Source: Janibacter sp. A1S7 (GTDB lineage Bacteria > Actinomycetota > Actinomycetes > Actinomycetales > Dermatophilaceae). Taken from it: DNA of 64,000 nt. Positions within the stretch are counted from its first letter, which is position 1. The number at the start of each line of letters is the position of its first letter. This document shows, one piece after another, positions 8,416 through 17,513 of this stretch. The translations under genes and the position numbers were made by a program. The stretch spans positions 620,001 to 684,000 of the forward strand of contig NZ_CP144913.1 of the NCBI RefSeq assembly GCF_037198315.1. Direction: 5' to 3'. Below the pieces are notes generated by a model. It was given only the letters and a program-made list of their open reading frames with translations, was not told the DNA's origin and made no database searches.

Positions 8416-9990
8416 GTGAACGACGTCGCGCTGACACTGATCGCTGCCACGACGTTCGGCACGATCGCGCACGTGCTGCGCGTTCCGGCGCTGGTCGGCT
8501 TCCTGGCGGCAGGCTTCGTGCTCGGTGCCGCGCAGATCGCGCCGTTCCCCGGGTTGGAACAGATGGCCGGAGTCGGTGTCACGCTCCTGCTGTTCACCAT
8601 CGGGCTGAAGTTCAACGTCCGGTCCTTGCTGCGGCCGGAGGCCTACGGGACCGCGTCTCTGCACATGGCGTTGAGCGTTCTCGTCGGTGCCGGCACGGTC
8701 GGGTTGGCGGGCGCACTGGGGCTGACCATGCTCGATGGTTGGCACACCGTGGTCCTCGTCGGGTTCGCGCTCTCGTTCTCCTCGACCGTGCTGTGCGTGA
8801 AGGTGTTGGAGGAGCGTTCCGACGACGGCTCGTTCTACGGGCAGACCGCGATCGCGATCCTGGTGATCCAGGATCTGCTGGCCGTCGTTTTCATCACGGC
8901 TGCCGGCGACGAGCCCCCCAGTGTGTGGGCCTTCGCTCTCGTGCTCGTCCTGCCCGGCGCGTGGCTGTTCCGGCAGATCCTGGACCGCATCGGGCACGAC
9001 GAGCTCCTGGTGCTCTTCGGCGTCGCCATGGCGCTCGGTCCCGGATACTTCGCCTTCGAGGCCGTGGGCATCAAAGGCGACTTCGGCGCCCTGGCGATGG
9101 GGCTGTTGTTCGCGAGCCACCCACGCGCCATCGAGATGTCGAAGGCGTTGTTCGGCCTGAAGGAACTGTTCCTGATCGGGTTCTTCCTCACGATCGGCAT
9201 GGGCTCCGCGCCGACCTGGGCGGACGCCGGCCTGGCCCTGCTGTTGTGCGTGGCCCTGCTGCCGCTGACCTTCATCGGATTCGTGGTCCTCGGCCGCATC
9301 TTCGGGATGCGCAACCGATCGACGATCCGAATCGGCCTGGTGCTGAGCAACTTCTCCGAGTTCTCCATCATCGTCGCCGCGGTCGGCGTGACCGGGGGCC
9401 TGTTGCCCGAGCGCTGGCTGACGGTGGTGGCCATCGCCGTTGCCGCGAGCATGGTCGGGTCCTCGCTGGTCAATGCCCACGGACTTCGGCTCACCTCCGC
9501 GCTCAGTGCCAGGCTCCCTGACCAGGACCCGGCGAGGCTGCGACCGTCCGACCGTCCGATCGACACCAGCGGATCCGACGTCGTCGTCCTCGGCATGGGC
9601 CGGGTGGGCCGGGCCGCCTACGAGCGGCTGGTCCACGAGAAGCAGCTGTCGGTGCTGGGTATCGACAACGACCACGCGGTGATCACCCGACTGGAGGAGC
9701 GCGGGCTCAACGTGCTGGAGGGGGACGCGACCGACCTGGAGTTCTGGACCCGACTGGTCTCCGGTGGATTCGTCACCACCGTCGTGCTGGCCATGGCCTT
9801 CCACGACTCGAACACCTACGCTCTCGAGCGGCTCCACGATGCGGGTTTCGACGGCCGAGTGGTGGCGGTGGCGCAACATCCGGACCAGGTCGAGCACCTG
9901 TCCGCCCACGGCGTACATGCGGTGCTGAACATCTATGCGGGGGCCGGGTACTCCTTGGCGGGCCTCGCGGTGGGCTCGGCGGACCAGTGA
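8416..9990 (+). CDS. CPA2-family monovalent cation:proton antiporter with RCK (TrkA-N) domain
   Basis: The protein has 524 residues. About 11-12 membrane segments form a Kef-type antiporter domain (to ~residue 375), including LLLFTIGLKFN. A cytosolic TrkA-N Rossmann domain follows, with the nucleotide-binding motif VVVLGMGRVGRAAYERL and an acidic strand end (GIDND). It probably exchanges K+ or Na+ for protons under nucleotide control. The GTG at 8416 has a strong ribosome site AAGGAGG 5 bases upstream. No TrkA-C domain follows. Confidence 0.9.
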   Translation: MNDVALTLIAATTFGTIAHVLRVPALVGFLAAGFVLGAAQIAPFPGLEQMAGVGVTLLLFTIGLKFNVRSLLRPEAYGTASLHMALSVLVGAGTVGLAGALGLTMLDGWHTVVLVGFALSFSSTVLCVKVLEERSDDGSFYGQTAIAILVIQDLLAVVFITAAGDEPPSVWAFALVLVLPGAWLFRQILDRIGHDELLVLFGVAMALGPGYFAFEAVGIKGDFGALAMGLLFASHPRAIEMSKALFGLKELFLIGFFLTIGMGSAPTWADAGLALLLCVALLPLTFIGFVVLGRIFGMRNRSTIRIGLVLSNFSEFSIIVAAVGVTGGLLPERWLTVVAIAVAASMVGSSLVNAHGLRLTSALSARLPDQDPARLRPSDRPIDTSGSDVVVLGMGRVGRAAYERLVHEKQLSVLGIDNDHAVITRLEERGLNVLEGDATDLEFWTRLVSGGFVTTVVLAMAFHDSNTYALERLHDAGFDGRVVAVAQHPDQVEHLSAHGVHAVLNIYAGAGYSLAGLAVGSADQ

Positions 9991-10008
9991 GCGACGAAGG
10001 GGGCGGCA

Positions 10009-10398
10009 GTGACTGACGCCGTGCGCGTGACCGTGGTGGTGGACGCAGCCAACTGCGTCGGGAGCGTCCCGGACGGCTGGTGGCGTGACCGGGTCGCAGC
10101 CACGAGGAGACTGCGTGACTCCATCTCGCCCGCTGCCCTGCGACAGACGCTGCACCTCGACGAGGTCCCGCACGTCGTGCTCGTCGTCGAAGGACGTGCC
10201 CGAGGTGTCGACTCCTGCGAGTCGGTGCAGGTGGTCGACGCTCCCGGCGTCGGGGACGACAGCATCGTGGAGGTGACCGAGCAGTCCGTCGCACAGGGTG
10301 ACGGCGTCGTGGTCGTGACCGCGGACCGGGGTCTGCGGTCACGGGTCACCGGCGTGGGAGCGCGCGTCGTGGGGCCCCGGGTCGTGCGATCGACCTGA
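10009..10398 (+). CDS. small NYN/PIN-like domain protein
   Basis: The protein has 129 residues and starts at a GTG after a GGGGGCGGCA stretch. VVVDAANCVGSVPDGWWRDR at the N-terminus, then VGDDSIVE and VVTADRGLRSRV, place acidic residues as in PIN/NYN nucleases (first-strand Asp, central Asp pair, late TADR). This suggests a metal-dependent RNA nuclease fold, inferred from motif layout only. Relatives are common in actinobacteria and poorly characterised. It follows the antiporter by 18 bases and is likely co-transcribed with it. Confidence 0.6.
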   Translation: MTDAVRVTVVVDAANCVGSVPDGWWRDRVAATRRLRDSISPAALRQTLHLDEVPHVVLVVEGRARGVDSCESVQVVDAPGVGDDSIVEVTEQSVAQGDGVVVVTADRGLRSRVTGVGARVVGPRVVRST

Positions 10399-10479
10399 GA
10401 GCAGTGCTCATCTCGTGTCTCCGGACGGTGTCGATCGTGCGCACCAGCATCACGAGGATGAGGAGGAAACCGGCCCACG

Positions 10480-11613
10480 TCAGGGCAGGACGCCGGTGCG
10501 CATGAATCGCTCGAGCCGGCGCCGGTAGGGCGCGATGTCGATGTCGTTGTCGTCGAGCCACTGCTGCGAGTAGTACTTGTCGAGGTAGCGCTCGCCCGGG
10601 TCGCAGATGAGGGAGACGATGCTCCCGGTGGTGCCTGCCTCGACCATCTCGGACACGATGCGCACGGCGGCCCACAGGCTGGTCCCGGTCGAGGCCCCGG
10701 CCCTGACCCCGGTGAGCTGCTCGAGGAGCAGGATCGAGGCGACGGCAGCCGCATCGGGCACGCGCATCATCCGATCGATGCTCGAGGCGATGAAGCTCGA
10801 CTCGACGCGCTGTCGGCCGATGCCCTCGATGCGTGAGCCCACGTTCGTCGTGACGAAGGGGTCGTGGTCGCGCCACCCGGGGAAGAACGCGGAGTTCTCG
10901 GGGTCCGCGACGCAGATGCCCGTCGCCCGCCCGGTGTAGCGCACGTAGCGGGCCAGGGTCGCCGACGTGCCCCCCGTGCCGGCGGTCGCGACGACCCACG
11001 CGGGCTCGGGGTGCGCCTCCATGGACATCTGGTCGAAGATCGACTCGGCGATGTTGTTGTTGCCCCGCCAGTCGGTCGCCTGCTCGGCGTACGTGAACTG
11101 GTCCATGTAGTGCCCCCCGGTCTCGGCGGCGAGTTGGGCGGCCACCGCGTAGACCTCGTCGGCGTTGTCCACGAAGTGGCAGGACCCGCCGTGGAACTCG
11201 ATGAGGTCCACCTTCTGGCGGCTGGTGGAGCGGGCCATGACCGCGTAGAACGGGACGCCGATCAGCGAGGCGAAGTACGCCTCGGACACCGCGGTCGACC
11301 CGCTGGAGGCCTCGATGACGGGCCGGTCCGGCCGGATCCACCCGTTGCACAGGGCGTGCAGGAAGAGGGAGCGGGCCAGCCGGTGCTTCAGCGAACCGGT
11401 CGGGTGCACCGACTCGTCCTTCAGGTACAGGTCCACGCCCCAGGCCAACGGCAACGGCACCTTGACCAGATGGGTGTCGGCCGATCGGTTCGCGTCGCTG
11501 CGTACCGTCCTGATGGCGGACGTGAGCCACTGCCGGTAACGCCGGTCGTACCGGTTGACGTCCTCCTCGGCGCCGGCGGCCGGCGTGGGCTGCTGGGTGG
11601 AGTGGTTGGTCAT
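10480..11613 (-). CDS. PLP-dependent cysteine synthase-like enzyme (Cds1 type)
   Basis: The protein has 377 residues of the fold-type II PLP family. The Schiff-base lysine is Lys76 in PTGSLKHRLA and the substrate loop is EASSGSTAVSE. TAGTGGTSAT binds the PLP phosphate. The YDRRYRQWLTSAI start and the C-terminal LDKYYSQQWL resemble mycobacterial Cds1, an L-cysteine desulfhydrase that releases H2S. Cysteine synthesis or another beta-replacement is possible. ATG 11613 has GAGGAAA 7 bases upstream. The frame is open further upstream but overlaps the next gene. Confidence 0.85.
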   Translation of the reverse strand: MTNHSTQQPTPAAGAEEDVNRYDRRYRQWLTSAIRTVRSDANRSADTHLVKVPLPLAWGVDLYLKDESVHPTGSLKHRLARSLFLHALCNGWIRPDRPVIEASSGSTAVSEAYFASLIGVPFYAVMARSTSRQKVDLIEFHGGSCHFVDNADEVYAVAAQLAAETGGHYMDQFTYAEQATDWRGNNNIAESIFDQMSMEAHPEPAWVVATAGTGGTSATLARYVRYTGRATGICVADPENSAFFPGWRDHDPFVTTNVGSRIEGIGRQRVESSFIASSIDRMMRVPDAAAVASILLLEQLTGVRAGASTGTSLWAAVRIVSEMVEAGTTGSIVSLICDPGERYLDKYYSQQWLDDNDIDIAPYRRRLERFMRTGVLP

Positions 11614-11626
11614 GGTTGGTTTCCTC

Positions 11627-13213
11627 TCAGGACGTGGCGTCGAGGACCAGCGCACGCCACTCACCCTCATCCTTGCCCGTGGCGACCAGGCTGTCCGGGG
11701 ACTGCTCGTCCCGGACGAAGGCGTGGCAGTCCTCGCCGTCCTGGGCGAGGACGAGGTCCGTGCTCGTGTGCGCACCGGCCCCGTCCCACCGGTTGATCGT
11801 GATGAGTGCCGTCCGTGGGCTGCGCTCGAGGAGAGCGTCCGCATCGGCGTCCGTGGGACCGCGACCGCCCGAGGGGAGGCGCTCCCACAGTCGCTCGAGC
11901 GCCTCCTGGTGGCCGCGCAGGGAGTAGAAGTGGATGCCGAGGGCATCGATGAGGACCTCGAGGGTGATCCCTTCCGGCTGCGGCATGAGGATGACTCGCC
12001 ATGGCTGGTCCGGCTCCGTGCCGGTGACACGGGCATCGATGGCCGTCCGGGAGCGGTGCTGGACCGCGGTCGCGATGCCCAGGTCACCCCGCACCTTCAG
12101 CTCCTCGGAACCCCGGTCGGTGGAGATGAGGTTGCGGGCGGCGAGGGAGCGCACGGCCTCGGCGATGAGTTCGGGGGCGGGCTTGTCCTCGAAGAGGTGG
12201 TCGATCGCCCCGACGGCGTCGATCTCGGCGAGGGTGTAGGCGCCGAGGAGGACCGGGCCCGTCTCGACGAGGTCCACCAGGTTGCCGAGCGTGTCGGCGG
12301 GGATGTCGGCACTCGTCGTCGCGTCGGTCATGCGTCCTCCTGTGTCTGCAGTGGGCGGAAGGCTCCACGTGGGTGGCTCGGTCGCCCGCGCCTCGTCGAG
12401 CGCCCGCCGTGCGTCCTGGACCTGTCCGTGGTGGACGTGGATGTCGGAGGCGCCGAACAGGCCGCGCCCGTTGCGGGTCCCCGGAGCGAGGACCAGCTCG
12501 GCGACGGTGCTGCTCCGGTCCGGGGGTGGGAAGCGTCGGGCGAGATCGGGTGCGGCGGACGTGGTGTCATCGGCGTCCTCGACGCGCTCCAGTGCAGCCG
12601 TCAGCTCGTCAACTGCCTCCGGTGGCACCGGCGCTGCCGTGGCGACGGCCGGGGAGAGGTACATCGGTCGCCGTTCGGTCTGCTTCGACAACCCCCACGG
12701 CCCGACATTGCTCTTGGTGATGCGGTAGACGATGAAGTCGCACAGGTGGAGGACGTCGGTCCACGTGGGCAACCGGAAGCCGTGTCCCATCGCCGCCGGG
12801 GTCTTCTCGAACTGCAGCCACGTCCCCGTGCTCGTGCGACCGTGCAGCTTCTCCCGCACGAGCGGGCCCGTGAGGCCGAGATCCGGGTACCGCGACTTGT
12901 CCACCGCCTTGTGGTGGCTGGAGAGCCGCTCCCGGGACGCAGGGAAGCGCCACCGCTCGTAGAGCTCGGAGTCGTCGATGAGGACGTGCCCGCCCCAGAG
13001 GACCTCCCGCAGCTGCAGCACGTCCAGGCCGTGCTGCTCGAGGTCCTGGACGATCGCCGCCTCGTGGTCGGTGAGCCGCTCGGCGGCGCGACCCAGCCCG
13101 TCGCGGTACTCACCGACCCGGGAGGTGATCTCCACGAGCAGCTGTACCCGACGGCGGATCCGGTCGCCCTCGGCACGCTCGGTCACGTGCGTGGACTGTG
13201 CTCGGGTGCTCAC
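11627..13213 (-). CDS. unknown protein of 528 residues, possibly two products
   Basis: One open frame runs from a GTG at 13213 to 11627, ending 13 bases before the Cds1-like gene. I recognise no family. The N-terminal half (about 1-210) is rich in aromatic and charged residues (GGHVLIDDSELYERWRFP, WTDVLHLCDFIVYRIT). A Pro/Ala-rich linker follows. The C-terminal half (from Met295) has a helical segment then mixed strands (PWRVILMPQPEGITLEVL). An ATG at 12331 opens the second half and has GGAGG 4 bases upstream, so a separate 234-residue product is possible. No signal peptide or membrane helix is seen. Confidence 0.6.
   Translation of the reverse strand: MSTRAQSTHVTERAEGDRIRRRVQLLVEITSRVGEYRDGLGRAAERLTDHEAAIVQDLEQHGLDVLQLREVLWGGHVLIDDSELYERWRFPASRERLSSHHKAVDKSRYPDLGLTGPLVREKLHGRTSTGTWLQFEKTPAAMGHGFRLPTWTDVLHLCDFIVYRITKSNVGPWGLSKQTERRPMYLSPAVATAAPVPPEAVDELTAALERVEDADDTTSAAPDLARRFPPPDRSSTVAELVLAPGTRNGRGLFGASDIHVHHGQVQDARRALDEARATEPPTWSLPPTADTGGRMTDATTSADIPADTLGNLVDLVETGPVLLGAYTLAEIDAVGAIDHLFEDKPAPELIAEAVRSLAARNLISTDRGSEELKVRGDLGIATAVQHRSRTAIDARVTGTEPDQPWRVILMPQPEGITLEVLIDALGIHFYSLRGHQEALERLWERLPSGGRGPTDADADALLERSPRTALITINRWDGAGAHTSTDLVLAQDGEDCHAFVRDEQSPDSLVATGKDEGEWRALVLDATS
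12331..12341 (-). promoter_or_regulatory. strong internal ribosome site and ATG inside the 528-residue frame
   Basis: On the minus strand AGGAGGACGC directly precedes an in-frame ATG (12331) beginning MTDATTSADIPADTLGN. The spacing is close to ideal, and the site falls at the boundary between the two halves of the protein. Either two genes lack a stop between them, or the gene makes a full-length and a short form. Confidence 0.5.
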
Positions 13214-13351
13214 TGTGGCACCGTAACGGGGAATGGACGCGGTGGTCAGCGTCGAGTCGCACGAAGTGCAGTTGCTCCTGCGCGCGCAGCCGTCCAGTTG
13301 ACCTCGTCTCCCTCCGGAGGGCGAAGGGGGAGCGCCCCGCCCCCGTCGCCC

Positions 13352-13939
13352 TCACCCGGGGGCCACAACGGCGAAGTAGGCCGCGATCTGCTCCTCGGCC
13401 CAACCGTGCGCCTCGCGCAGCCCCTCCGCGAGCATGGCCAGGTAGGCCGGTCCGGGAGGGGTGTGCGGCACGGCGTCCACGCCGTGTGGCGCGGTGAAGG
13501 TGAGCATCGGTAGCGCCTCCCTGCGGCCCACCTCGATGAGCGTCTCGTAGCGACCCGGGCCGGCCCGGTGGCGGCCGCCCGACAGGCCCTCGAGGAGCAC
13601 CTCCTCCAGCGGGTCGTCCTGGTCCGGGACCCGATGCATCTCCTGGTTCGCGAGGTCGACGAACTGGCCGACGGTGATCCGGTAGGCCCGGGCCGGGGTT
13701 GCGCCGGGAGCATCGTGGTCGTAGAACGCGACACCCCCGCCCCAGGCGGGTGACTCGCCCGCGAAGTACAGGCTGCCGGGGAGCGTGACCGCAGTGTCCT
13801 CCACCGGCATCGTGGTGTCCCGGGCGCCCACGTGGGTGACCGCGGAGCCGGGCGGGCGGCCCCCCTCGATGTAGCAGCCGAGGCGTCGGCGCGACATGTT
13901 GGAGCCGTAGCTGACATACCAGAGCTCGGAGTCGGACAT
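13352..13939 (-). CDS. gamma-glutamylcyclotransferase-like protein
   Basis: The protein has 195 residues and starts SELWYVSYGSNMSRRRLGCY. The YGSNM motif is the substrate-binding loop of the gamma-glutamylcyclotransferase/AIG2-like fold. The remainder (GSLYFAGESPAWGGGVAFYD) matches a group widespread in actinobacteria and often mislabelled histone deacetylase. The usual general-base Glu is not obvious to me, so the activity is uncertain. ATG 13939 is chosen at the family N-terminus. The very long frame extending to 15694 is antisense to the symporter and is not coding. Confidence 0.75.
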   Translation of the reverse strand: MSDSELWYVSYGSNMSRRRLGCYIEGGRPPGSAVTHVGARDTTMPVEDTAVTLPGSLYFAGESPAWGGGVAFYDHDAPGATPARAYRITVGQFVDLANQEMHRVPDQDDPLEEVLLEGLSGGRHRAGPGRYETLIEVGRREALPMLTFTAPHGVDAVPHTPPGPAYLAMLAEGLREAHGWAEEQIAAYFAVVAPG

Positions 13940-14161
13940 CGTCGCCCATTGTGGAGCATCAGGTCCTCGGAGCCCCGGGAGGCCGGAACGGCAGTCGTTC
14001 CCCGCAACTGCACCGCGGAGGCGGACGCGGCCACCCGGCCCGGTGGACCCAGGGGTGCCACGCGCCGACGGACGGCGTGTCGCGTGAGGGCTGCGGAGCC
14101 GTCCCAGTAACCTGCAGCCACTTTGCCCATGAAGAGCGTCAGGTGAGAGAGGGGTGGACCG

Positions 14162-15661
14162 GTGGACGGCATCACCGAGTTCCTCAGTTCCGTCAGTGGA
14201 GTGATCTGGGGGCCGTGGGTGCTGATCCCGCTCCTGCTGGGTACGGGCCTGTACCTGACGATCCGTCTCGGCGGGCTGCAGTTCACCACGCTCGGTGCGG
14301 CGCTGCGGCTGGGCATCCTCAAGCGCAAGGACGCGGAGTCCGAGGGCGACATCTCCCAGTTCCAGGCGCTGACGACCGCGCTGGCGGCCACAGTCGGTAC
14401 CGGCAACATCGTCGGGGTCGCCACCGCCATCGGCATCGGCGGCCCGGGCGCCCTGTTCTGGATGTGGATGACCGGCCTGGTCGGCATGGTGACCAAGTAC
14501 GCCGAGGGCTTCCTCGCCGTCCGCTTCCGTCGTACCGACGCCGCCGGTGAGAAGTCGGGCGGTCCGCAGCACTACCTCGAGCACGGCATCCCGAATCGGT
14601 TCGGCAAGGTGCTCGCCCTGATGTTTGCGGTCTTCGCCACCCTGGCCTGCTTCGGCATCGGCAACATGACCCAGGGCAACTCGATCGCCACGAACGTGGA
14701 GTCCAGCTGGCACGTCTCCCCGTGGATCACCGGGCTGCTCCTGACCGTGCTGACCCTCGTCGTCCTCGTCGGTGGGATCAAGTCCATCGGCCGCGTCACG
14801 GCCGGGCTGGTGCCGATCATGATCGTCTTCTACATCGCGGCCGGCCTCTACATCCTCGTCGCCAACGTCGATGCCGTGCCGGGGGCTCTCGCCCAGGTCT
14901 TCACCGACGCGTTCACCGGCACCTCCGCGGTGGGCGGCTTCACCGGGTCCGCCATCGCCGTGGTGATCCAGTTCGGTGTCGCGCGCGGTCTGTTCTCCAA
15001 CGAGTCCGGTCTCGGCTCCGCCCCGATCGCCGCGGCTGCCGCGCGGACGAACCACCCGGTGCGCCAGGGCCTGGTGTCGATGACGCAGACCTTCATCGAC
15101 ACGCTCATCGTCGTCACCTTCACCGGCCTGACGATCATCACGACGGGCACCTGGAAGGAGGTCGACCCGGAGACCGGCGAGCAGATCTCCGCCGCGCTCA
15201 TGACCGGTGAGGCCTTCACCCACGGACTGCCGGGGGAGTGGGGGCACTGGGTCGTCACTCTCGGGATCGTGCTCTTCGCCTTCTCCACCCTGCTCGGCTG
15301 GTCCTACTACGGCGACCGCAACGTCGAGCGCCTCTTCGGTCGTCGCGCGGTCCTGCCCTTCCGAGTGGTCTTCTCCCTGGTCGTCTTCGTCGGCGCCACC
15401 GCCGAGTTGGAGGTCGTCTGGACCTTCTCGGACGTGATGAACGGCCTGATGGCCCTGCCGAACCTCATCGGCATCCTCGTCCTCTCCGGACTGGTCGCCC
15501 GCGAGACCCGTCACTACCTCGGGCACGACCCGCAGCTGGCGGCGGACAAGGCAACCATCGAGGGATTCATGGCCGACCAGCCGGGCTGGGCCGAGTGGAA
15601 GGCCGGCGACGTCGTCGGCTCCTCCCACGGCGGACGCAGGCGCGCCGGCGGGACCGAGTGA
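14162..15661 (+). CDS. alanine/glycine:cation symporter (AGCS family)
   Basis: This 499-residue membrane protein has about 10-11 helices. The family block QFQALTTALAATVGTGNIVGVATAI is present, as are GPGALFWMWMTGLVGMVTKYAEGF and GLFSNESGLGSAPIAAAAA, all typical of AGCS transporters that take up alanine or glycine with Na+ or H+. The GTG start has GAGAGGGG about 7 bases upstream. The next gene is on the same strand 82 bases away. Confidence 0.93.
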   Translation: MDGITEFLSSVSGVIWGPWVLIPLLLGTGLYLTIRLGGLQFTTLGAALRLGILKRKDAESEGDISQFQALTTALAATVGTGNIVGVATAIGIGGPGALFWMWMTGLVGMVTKYAEGFLAVRFRRTDAAGEKSGGPQHYLEHGIPNRFGKVLALMFAVFATLACFGIGNMTQGNSIATNVESSWHVSPWITGLLLTVLTLVVLVGGIKSIGRVTAGLVPIMIVFYIAAGLYILVANVDAVPGALAQVFTDAFTGTSAVGGFTGSAIAVVIQFGVARGLFSNESGLGSAPIAAAAARTNHPVRQGLVSMTQTFIDTLIVVTFTGLTIITTGTWKEVDPETGEQISAALMTGEAFTHGLPGEWGHWVVTLGIVLFAFSTLLGWSYYGDRNVERLFGRRAVLPFRVVFSLVVFVGATAELEVVWTFSDVMNGLMALPNLIGILVLSGLVARETRHYLGHDPQLAADKATIEGFMADQPGWAEWKAGDVVGSSHGGRRRAGGTE

Positions 15662-15743
15662 ACCGGTGCGCCGGGGCAGGCCTATGGTGAGCACGACGCC
15701 GGACGTCCGGTGTTGCAGTCATCGCTGAGGAGCGTGTTCGATC

Positions 15744-17441
15744 GTGACCAAGGTCGCCGACCTGCCCACCACCCGCGCCGAAGACACCACCGTCGACGTA
15801 CTCGTCATCGGGTCCGGCACCGGCATGCTGGCCGCCATGTCCGCCGACGAGCAGGGCCTGTCCACGCTGATCGTGGAGAAGGCCGAGTACGTCGGCGGCT
15901 CGACGGCGCTGTCGGGAGGCGCCTTCTGGATCCCGGGGAACTCCGTCCTCAAGGAGCAGGGGTCCTCCGACAGCACCGAGCAGGCCGCGACCTACTTGGA
16001 CAACCTCGTCGGTGACGCCTCGCCGCGCGCACGCTGGCAGGCCTTCCTCGACCAGGGCCCGGCGACGGTGGACCTGCTGCGCCGGATGACGCCGTTGCGG
16101 TTCATCTGGGGCAAGGGGTACTCGGACTACCACTCCAACCTCCCCGGCGGTTCCGACCAGGGACGCAGCGTCGAGAGCTCCCCCTTCGACACGAGCGTGC
16201 TGGGGGCCGAGGAGGCCCGGCTGCGGCCGTCGTCGATGAGCGCACCCGTGCCGATGCCGATCACCAGCCCGGACTACCGGTGGATGAACCTCATGGCGAA
16301 GGCTCCTGCCAAGGCACTGCCCAAGGTGGTCAAGCGCGTGGCCCAGGGCGTCGGCGGACTCGCGCTGGGACGGCACTACACCGCGACCGGCCAGGCCCTG
16401 GCAGCCGGGCTGTACGCGGGTGTGCTCGACCGCGGGATCCCGGTGTGGACGAGGACGCGGCTGCGGCGGCTGGTCACCGAGGGCGACGTGGTCACCGGCG
16501 CCGTGCTCGAGCAGGATGGGCGCGAGGTGACGGTCACCGCCCGGCAGGGGGTGATCCTGGCTGCCGGAGGCTTCGACCACGACATGGTCATGCGTCATCG
16601 CTACCAGTCGGAGAACCTGCAGGCGAACTGGCCGATGGGCGCCGAGACGAACAGCGGCGATGCGATCAAGGCCGGCGTGGAGGTCGGCGCGGACCTCGCC
16701 CACCTGGCGGAGGCGTGGTGGTTCCCAGCAGTGGCGTCCCCGTCCGGCGGGACCCCGGGGGTCATGCTCGCCGAGCGTTCGCTGCCCGGCTCGTTCATCG
16801 TCGACCGGCACGGCCGACGGTTCATCAACGAGTCCACCGACTACATGAGCTTCGGCCAGGAGGTCCTGCGGCGTGAGGACGCCGGTGACCCGGTCGGGAC
16901 GATGTGGATCGTCTTCGACCAGGAGTACAGCAACAGCTATGTCTTCGCGACGGAGCTCTTCCCGCGGATGTCCCTGCCCCAGGCGTGGCTCGATGCGGGG
17001 ATCGCACACCGGGCGGACACGGCCGGCGAGCTGGCCGAGCTGATGGGGGTCCCGGTCGAGGACTTCGTGGCGACGGGGAAGCGCTTCAACGAGATGGCGG
17101 CCACCGGCCGGGACACCGAGCACGGTCGTGGTGAGTCCGCCTACGACCGCTACTACGGTGACCCGACCGTGACACCGAACCCGAACCTGCGGCCGCTCGA
17201 CGAGGGCCCGTTGTACGCGGTCAAGATGGTGATGAGCGACCTGGGCACCTGCGGTGGGCTGCGTGCCGACGAGCACGCCCGCGTGCTGCGCGAGGACGGC
17301 TCGGCGATCACCGGCCTCTACGCCATCGGCAACACCGCTGCCAACGCCTTCGGCAACCGCTACCCCGGGGCCGGCGCCACGATCGGTCAGGGGCTGGTCT
17401 TCGGGCACATCGCCGCGCACCACGCAGCGAAGCGGACCTGA
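15744..17441 (+). CDS. FAD-dependent 3-ketosteroid delta1-dehydrogenase-like oxidoreductase
   Basis: The protein has 565 residues. The FAD Rossmann motif VLVIGSGTGMLAAMSADEQG lies near residue 20, followed by GGSTALSGGAFWIPGN. The C-terminal FAD block GNTAANAFGNRYPGAGATIG keeps the Tyr-Pro-Gly-x-Gly that supplies catalytic residues in KstD enzymes. The family introduces a 1,2-double bond into 3-ketosteroids, but relatives act on other cyclic ketones. No other steroid genes are nearby, so the substrate is open. A GTG start is used. Confidence 0.8.
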   Translation: MTKVADLPTTRAEDTTVDVLVIGSGTGMLAAMSADEQGLSTLIVEKAEYVGGSTALSGGAFWIPGNSVLKEQGSSDSTEQAATYLDNLVGDASPRARWQAFLDQGPATVDLLRRMTPLRFIWGKGYSDYHSNLPGGSDQGRSVESSPFDTSVLGAEEARLRPSSMSAPVPMPITSPDYRWMNLMAKAPAKALPKVVKRVAQGVGGLALGRHYTATGQALAAGLYAGVLDRGIPVWTRTRLRRLVTEGDVVTGAVLEQDGREVTVTARQGVILAAGGFDHDMVMRHRYQSENLQANWPMGAETNSGDAIKAGVEVGADLAHLAEAWWFPAVASPSGGTPGVMLAERSLPGSFIVDRHGRRFINESTDYMSFGQEVLRREDAGDPVGTMWIVFDQEYSNSYVFATELFPRMSLPQAWLDAGIAHRADTAGELAELMGVPVEDFVATGKRFNEMAATGRDTEHGRGESAYDRYYGDPTVTPNPNLRPLDEGPLYAVKMVMSDLGTCGGLRADEHARVLREDGSAITGLYAIGNTAANAFGNRYPGAGATIGQGLVFGHIAAHHAAKRT

Positions 17442-17474
17442 CCGACCGGTCCAACGTGCGACGACGCACGCATT

Positions 17475-17505
17475 TTTGCACTCGATGCAAAGATGCGCGT
17501 AGTGT
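17475..17505 (+). promoter_or_regulatory. promoter with operator dyad for a probably leaderless TetR transcript
   Basis: TTTGCA (17475-17480) and TGCAAA (17486-17491) form a perfect dyad with a 5-base spacer. A -35-like TTGCAC (17476-17481) lies in the left arm and TAGTGT (17500-17505) is a -10 18 bases on. Transcription would start at about 17512, next to the GTG at 17514. The dyad is well placed for autoregulation by the TetR protein. Confidence 0.6.
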
Positions 17506-17513
17506 CGTCATCC

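Noticed and set aside
10346..10480. Possible small membrane peptide (AGFLLILVMLVRTIDTVRR) on the minus strand after the Cds1-like gene
   Set aside because: It has one hydrophobic stretch but no convincing start codon or ribosome site, and it overlaps the end of the NYN-like gene; it may be chance.
13940..15694. Minus-strand extension of the cyclotransferase frame across the symporter gene
   Set aside because: The extension is antisense to a clear AGCS symporter; the real protein starts at the SELWYVSYGSNM motif.
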